A stretch of DNA of 45,609 nucleotides from an uncultured Saprospiraceae bacterium (GTDB lineage Bacteria; Bacteroidota; Bacteroidia; Chitinophagales; Saprospiraceae). Made by a program: the position numbers and the translations under genes. This document shows, in pieces, positions 44,269-45,609 of this stretch. The stretch's first letter is position 1; the number at the start of each line of letters is the position of its first letter. The stretch lies in assembly GCA_938003955.1 (NCBI GenBank), contig CALKXE010000051.1, positions 1 through 45,609 of the forward strand. Direction: 5' to 3'. Under the pieces are notes generated by a model that saw nothing but the letters and a program-made list of their open reading frames with translations, ran no database searches and was not told the DNA's origin.

Positions 44269-45274
44269 CTTTAGGGGCCTCATTAAATTTATAGTTTATT
44301 GCTTTGTGTTTAGTTCTTTGTGCTCTTGTGCGTCTAAAAAAACGGTAGAAAAGGAAAGAGTAATATTGCCTGTCTACGAGAAAAATGCTCCTCTAAATCT
44401 AGATTCTACTCATAATGAAATAGGAATATTGACTTATAACATTAAGGCGATAGGAACAAAGGAAATAGAAGAAACGAATGCATTCGTAGAGTATGCTCAA
44501 GACGAAGACTTTTCTATTATTCTATTACAAGAAGTGTTTAGTGAAAAAACTAGACTAAGTATTTTAGATAGTCTTAAGAGTAAGTACCCTTATCAAGTTG
44601 ATCGAGTTGATTACACAGGATTTTGGCGAAGCATCTGTCATGATTCAGGTTTGATGCTATTGTCTAAATATCCTATGGTGGATGTTTCTGATGTTTTATT
44701 CGATGGAGAAATAGAAAATAAGGGGCATTTTTTTCACCGATTTTTACCAAAAGAAGTTTCGATAACGCTAGACTTTATGTCCAATAAGTCGATCCTAGGG
44801 ACACTTATAGTATTGCCAAATGATCGTCACTTGTTGGCTTTTACTTCGCACACGCAAGCATTTGGTAGTCCAAAACATAAATCAAACCAGTACAGGATTA
44901 TCTATGAGTTTATTGAAGAATCCGTAAAAAAACTTGCTTTAGCTGGTAAAATAGATCCAACCAAGACAGCTGTAATTCTTACGGGAGATCTAAATACAAA
45001 TGCTTACTGGAAAAAACGATACGGAGAACTTCTCAATCAGCTAAAAGAACCAAATGACATCCATTTGTTGCACAATAAAGAGAAGGAGGAGTATAGCTTC
45101 AATGCCAGTATCTTCAATATGCTTTTTCGATTTGATTATATATTTAATTACGATAAAGTGGGAACATACAATATGCTTCCATTAGAAATAAAGACAGCAA
45201 AGGTGACTGATATACGAGTAGGTGACAAGAGTATTTCTGATCACATGCCTATTATTTCTGTATTGGGATATTGA
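44261..45274 (+). CDS. Endonuclease/exonuclease/phosphatase-family lipoprotein
   Basis: I choose the ATG at 44261, not the one at 44174, because the latter would run through the reductase gene and the former opens a signal segment with a lipobox ([11 protein letters not shown]). The start overlaps the reductase stop by 8 nt, so translation is probably coupled. The 337-residue protein has the EEP fold motifs: [20 protein letters not shown] (catalytic Glu), [13 protein letters not shown] and a final [11 protein letters not shown] with the Asp-His pair. Members include DNases, sphingomyelinases and inositol phosphatases; as a lipoprotein it should act in the periplasm or at the surface, substrate unknown. 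It converges with the HD gene across 11 nt. Confidence 0.9.
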   Translation: MFDFRGLIKFIVYCFVFSSLCSCASKKTVEKERVILPVYEKNAPLNLDSTHNEIGILTYNIKAIGTKEIEETNAFVEYAQDEDFSIILLQEVFSEKTRLSILDSLKSKYPYQVDRVDYTGFWRSICHDSGLMLLSKYPMVDVSDVLFDGEIENKGHFFHRFLPKEVSITLDFMSNKSILGTLIVLPNDRHLLAFTSHTQAFGSPKHKSNQYRIIYEFIEESVKKLALAGKIDPTKTAVILTGDLNTNAYWKKRYGELLNQLKEPNDIHLLHNKEKEEYSFNASIFNMLFRFDYIFNYDKVGTYNMLPLEIKTAKVTDIRVGDKSISDHMPIISVLGY

Positions 45275-45285
45275 AACCTATCCAA

Positions 45286-45609
45286 TTATTCCTCACCATT
45301 CCATTCTTTATAAAACTGATCTAGAAACTTCTGCATGTAATCATGCCTTTTTTGAGCTATTTTTTTACCCGATTCTGTATTCATCAAATCCTTAAGTAGA
45401 AGAAGTTTTTCGTAAAAGTGATTTAGTGTAGGAGCGGTAGATTTCTTATATTCCTCCTTTGACATGTTCATGTTGATAGGAACTCCAGGATCATATATCT
45501 TATGATTTTTGAAGCCTCCGTAATTAAATGTTCTTGCAATACCAATGGCTCCAATAGCATCAAGTCGATCTGCATCTTGTACTACATCAAGTTCTATCGT
45601 GGATATCGT
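45286..45609 (-). CDS. HD-domain phosphohydrolase, 5' part cut by window edge
   Basis: The reading frame is open from the right edge to the stop at 45286, giving 108 codons of the C-terminal part; the start lies outside the window. An internal Met at 45471 should not be taken as the start, because the conserved block lies before it. That block reads [20 protein letters not shown] with YGGF after it, followed by a helical tail ([40 protein letters not shown]). This is the pattern of the HD-superfamily YedJ/YpgQ-type phosphohydrolases, which act on nucleotides; the first metal ligands would be in the missing part. Confidence 0.9.
   Translation of the reverse strand, partial: TISTIELDVVQDADRLDAIGAIGIARTFNYGGFKNHKIYDPGVPINMNMSKEEYKKSTAPTLNHFYEKLLLLKDLMNTESGKKIAQKRHDYMQKFLDQFYKEWNGEE

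Noticed and set aside
1-45609. CRISPR, prophage, insertion sequence, restriction, toxin-antitoxin or tRNA features
   Set aside because: No array of direct repeats, transposase, integrase, methylase, toxin or cloverleaf was seen on reading both strands; absence of tRNAs is by eye and not a scan.

Overview
The window is a stretch of chromosome from a member of the Bacteroidota. It is AT-rich. It carries a large secreted protein with SprB-type repeats and a type IX secretion (T9SS) C-terminal sorting domain, many short lipoproteins with Bacteroidota-style signal peptides, a DUF4175 protein next to an RsbW-like ATPase, and promoter-like TAnnTTTG (-7) motifs with few visible Shine-Dalgarno sites. 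The mix would suit Saprospiria, Cytophagia or Flavobacteriia; I cannot place it more precisely. About 33 genes are visible. The HD-domain gene at the right edge is cut by the window end. I see no rRNA, tRNA, CRISPR array, insertion sequence, prophage or recognised defence locus.

Layout. 31-2901 (-) is glycine decarboxylase gcvP. 3115-4251 (+) is galactokinase galK. 4283-8585 (-) is a possible operon of seven genes: an unknown protein, two cyclophilin-type lipoproteins (one fused to a PKD domain), a polyphosphate-glucokinase-like ROK kinase, a cyclase-family amidohydrolase and a TPR-like membrane protein. 8870-11515 (+) holds a large vWA-like membrane protein and a small secreted protein. 11595-15001 (-) holds a beta-barrel-like protein and alaS. 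15235-16221 (+) is an M23 peptidase, followed by the only long non-coding gap (about 500 nt, 16222-16724). 16725-22627 (-) has a PQQ-like propeller protein, a patatin-like phospholipase and carB. 22821-29861 (+) runs through two unknowns, a START-domain protein, a 2-hydroxyacid dehydrogenase, and a coupled pair of a small I9-like lipoprotein and a T9SS surface protein. 30067-35927 (-) has a membrane-anchored MutS-like ATPase, a reprolysin-like secreted metalloprotease and a GNAT acetyltransferase. 36106-37089 (+) is an MBL-fold hydrolase. 37239-42940 (-) has the RsbW-like ATPase, DUF4175 and two FKBP-type lipoproteins. 43171-45274 (+) has a PaaE-like reductase overlapping an endonuclease/exonuclease/phosphatase lipoprotein.

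Much of the window is housekeeping metabolism (glycine cleavage, Leloir pathway, pyrimidine/arginine precursor synthesis, tRNA charging). Around it sits a clear theme of cell-envelope and extracellular proteins: four peptidyl-prolyl isomerase lipoproteins with six isomerase modules in all, a T9SS adhesin-like protein, a metzincin protease and a LytM peptidase. I found no self-evident undescribed multi-gene system. The most unusual items are the I9-like lipoprotein translationally coupled to the T9SS protein, the tandem FKBP array, the membrane-anchored MutS homologue, and several unexplained inverted repeats between genes.
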